From: CAWCOU01 sp963797335
GTDB taxonomy: Bacteria; Pseudomonadota; Gammaproteobacteria; JAURND01
Assembly (NCBI GenBank): GCA_963797335.1
Contig: CAWCOU010000008.1
Span: forward strand, 1-64,000
Direction of reading: 5' to 3'
Length of the DNA: 64,000 nucleotides
Shown: one piece after another, positions 62,959 through 64,000 of the stretch
Layout of the letters: every line of letters begins with the position of its first letter
Position numbering within the stretch: position 1 is the stretch's first letter
Made by a program: the position numbers and the translations under genes
The notes under the pieces: model-generated
What the model was told of the DNA's origin: nothing
The model's database searches: none
What the model saw: only the letters and a program-made list of their open reading frames with translations

Positions 62959-63259
62959 TTTCGACTATGCCTTGTGTGAACCCTTGATTTGCTTGTTCCG
63001 TTGCTCAGTTATAGTAATAGCTCAGCCCCAGGATGGAAACGTTCGTATTTTGCCGATTTTGGCGGGAAAATTTTTCTTAAAATGCTCTCATACTGATGTA
63101 TGCTGCGCTTTTTCGAAAACTTTTCTCACCAAACTCGTCTAAAATACTAGCGTTTATGCCATAGATATGGGGTGCTGAGCTATTTCCATTTATAATCGTA
63201 TAAACTGCTAGGTGCTCGCAAATCAAGGGTTTCTGCGGCGGCCTAGCGAAAGTGTCAAC
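62951..63259. repeat. Imperfect inverted repeat framing the hfq-hflX gap
   Basis: Left arm 62951-62993 and right arm 63218-63259 are inverse copies sharing GTTGACACTTTCG and CCCTTGATTTGC, with a divergent middle. About 225 bases between them hold no gene. The whole is about 310 bases long, the size of a miniature transposable element, and the hflX start codon lies in its left arm. Confidence 0.65.
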
Positions 63260-63270
63260 AGAGCTTAGAT

Positions 63271-63522
63271 TCAGCTAATTTCAGTAGATTCTACCTCTTC
63301 GTGAAAACCTTCAAGCACCACTTTCCTGGCTGGAACGATGGTAGAGATCGCGTGCTTGTAAACGATTTGGCTAGAGGTATTTTTTAGCATGACAACGGTG
63401 GGATCAAAAGCTTCAATTTGGCCTTGAAGTTTAATACCGTTTACCAGATAGACCGAAACAGGCACTTTTTCTTTACACAAAGTCTCCAAAAAAGGATCTT
63501 GTAGCAGATGTCCTTTACTCAT
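63271..63522 (-). CDS. hfq: RNA chaperone Hfq
   Basis: An 83-residue hexameric RNA chaperone. N-terminal KGHLLQDPFLETLCKEKVPV, Sm1 motif VYLVNGIKLQGQIEAFDPTVV, Sm2 motif VYKHAISTIVP. The C-terminal tail is short, as in Legionella rather than E. coli. AGGAGAAAGG precedes the ATG. Confidence 0.98.
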   Translation of the reverse strand: MSKGHLLQDPFLETLCKEKVPVSVYLVNGIKLQGQIEAFDPTVVMLKNTSSQIVYKHAISTIVPARKVVLEGFHEEVESTEIS

Positions 63523-63777
63523 TCCTTTCTCCTTGCTTAATTTTAAATCATGGGTTTATACAAATGTAATCGCCCAGCCATCATGGCAGAACGTCTACCG
63601 AATGTAACTGCAGGCGAGTGTAACACGGGGATGACCGCTTTGCCTACCTGGTAATCACCGCAAGCATCCGCCCTATTGTTTTCACGATCCGTAGTGAAAA
63701 CAAGCGGTTAAGTCTATCAGGTTATCATAAGATTTCTACCCCTTTTTTGTCAGCATTTGCCGTCAGTTGTGGAGTAG

Positions 63778-64000
63778 CTATCCGAGCGTGGTATTTATTA
63801 GCTGGCGAATTTTGGTGGTTAATTGACTATCTTCGCAATCAAAGGCATGAAGGTCAGGCCAGGATCGCAGCCAGGTTAATTGGCGCTTTGATAATTGTCG
63901 CGTTCTTGCGGTTGCCTGCTGAATCATCTCCTCCCTATCCATCTTGTTTTCTAAGTACTCCCATACTTGTCGATAACCTACTGCTCGTAATGCAGGTAAA
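63778..64000 (-). CDS. miaA: tRNA dimethylallyltransferase, 3' end
   Basis: The last 73 codons of MiaA run off the window edge. LPALRAVGYRQVWEYLE, TARTRQLSKRQLTWLRSW and the C-terminal tail are characteristic. MiaA prenylates A37 of UNN-reading tRNAs. The frame ends in TAG at 63780-63778, about 255 bases before hfq; that gap shows no gene and probably holds the hfq promoter. Confidence 0.95.
   Translation of the reverse strand, partial: LPALRAVGYRQVWEYLENKMDREEMIQQATARTRQLSKRQLTWLRSWPDLHAFDCEDSQLTTKIRQLINTTLG

Overview
The window reads as chromosomal DNA of a gammaproteobacterium, most likely from the Legionellales/Coxiella-like branch. This is an inference. It rests on the classic gammaproteobacterial order tRNA-Tyr/Gly/Thr-tuf-tRNA-Trp-secE-nusG-rplKAJL-rpoBC, the miaA-hfq-hflX-hflK-hflC-purA block, a sigma32-type groES promoter, a pyrophosphate-dependent phosphofructokinase, and a CqsS/LqsS-type sensor next to an unusual response regulator. 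Coding density is high and GC is moderate, with AT-rich accessory patches at about 23.7-25.0, 33.6-35.5 and 50.4-54.9 kb.

Region by region. 1-11.1 kb (minus strand): translation/transcription super-operon with four tRNAs; rpoC is cut by the window edge and carries two apparent single-base deletions. 11.2-14.5 kb: corA, groEL with many indels, groES with a heat-shock promoter. 14.5-23.1 kb: a hypothetical gene, carA without carB, waaA-hemL, rubredoxin, hemJ, erpA, a gamma-glutamylcysteine synthetase, rpe and ubiX; a 26-bp inverted repeat lies between hemJ and erpA. 23.2-25.0 kb: a pilin gene followed by a partly duplicated and decayed pilin-tail/toxin-antitoxin segment that brackets an unrecognised ORF. 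25.1-31.2 kb: carbonic anhydrase, lspA-ileS-xthA-pfp. 31.3-32.6 kb: an IS110-type insertion sequence with a folded 5' leader (bridge-RNA candidate), bracketed by a perfect 31-bp inverted repeat. 32.7-36.0 kb: hinT, folE, an orphan Cas3 HD fragment, an Rpn-type nuclease and a small lytic transglycosylase. 36.1-45.8 kb (minus): a ten-gene envelope/housekeeping run lptE-holA-nadD-rsfS-rlmH-mrdA-rodA-mltB-tag-TPR/methyltransferase, closed by a clear terminator. 45.8-50.4 kb: pteridine reductase, an ABC-2 exporter, a small membrane protein, dksA, dapF. 50.4-54.0 kb: an AT-rich island with an adenosylhomocysteinase-like protein, a SAM-methyltransferase-like protein and a cupin. 54.1-58.1 kb: alpha-hydroxyketone-type sensor kinase, ankyrin protein, response regulator and rdgC. 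58.2-64.0 kb (minus): purA, hflC, hflK, hflX, hfq and the 3' end of miaA.

How the genes work together: most of the window is core information processing and envelope biogenesis. The most unusual parts are the Lqs/Cqs-like signalling cassette without an autoinducer synthase in view, the neighbouring methyl-cycle-like gene pair, the IS110 element, the decayed toxin-antitoxin duplication and the Cas3 relic. The indels in rpoC and groEL affect essential genes and are best explained as sequence or assembly errors until shown otherwise. Three copies of one hyphenated palindrome (about 1542-1570, 12199-12223, 58101-58125) show that a small dispersed repeat family is active or was active in this genome.
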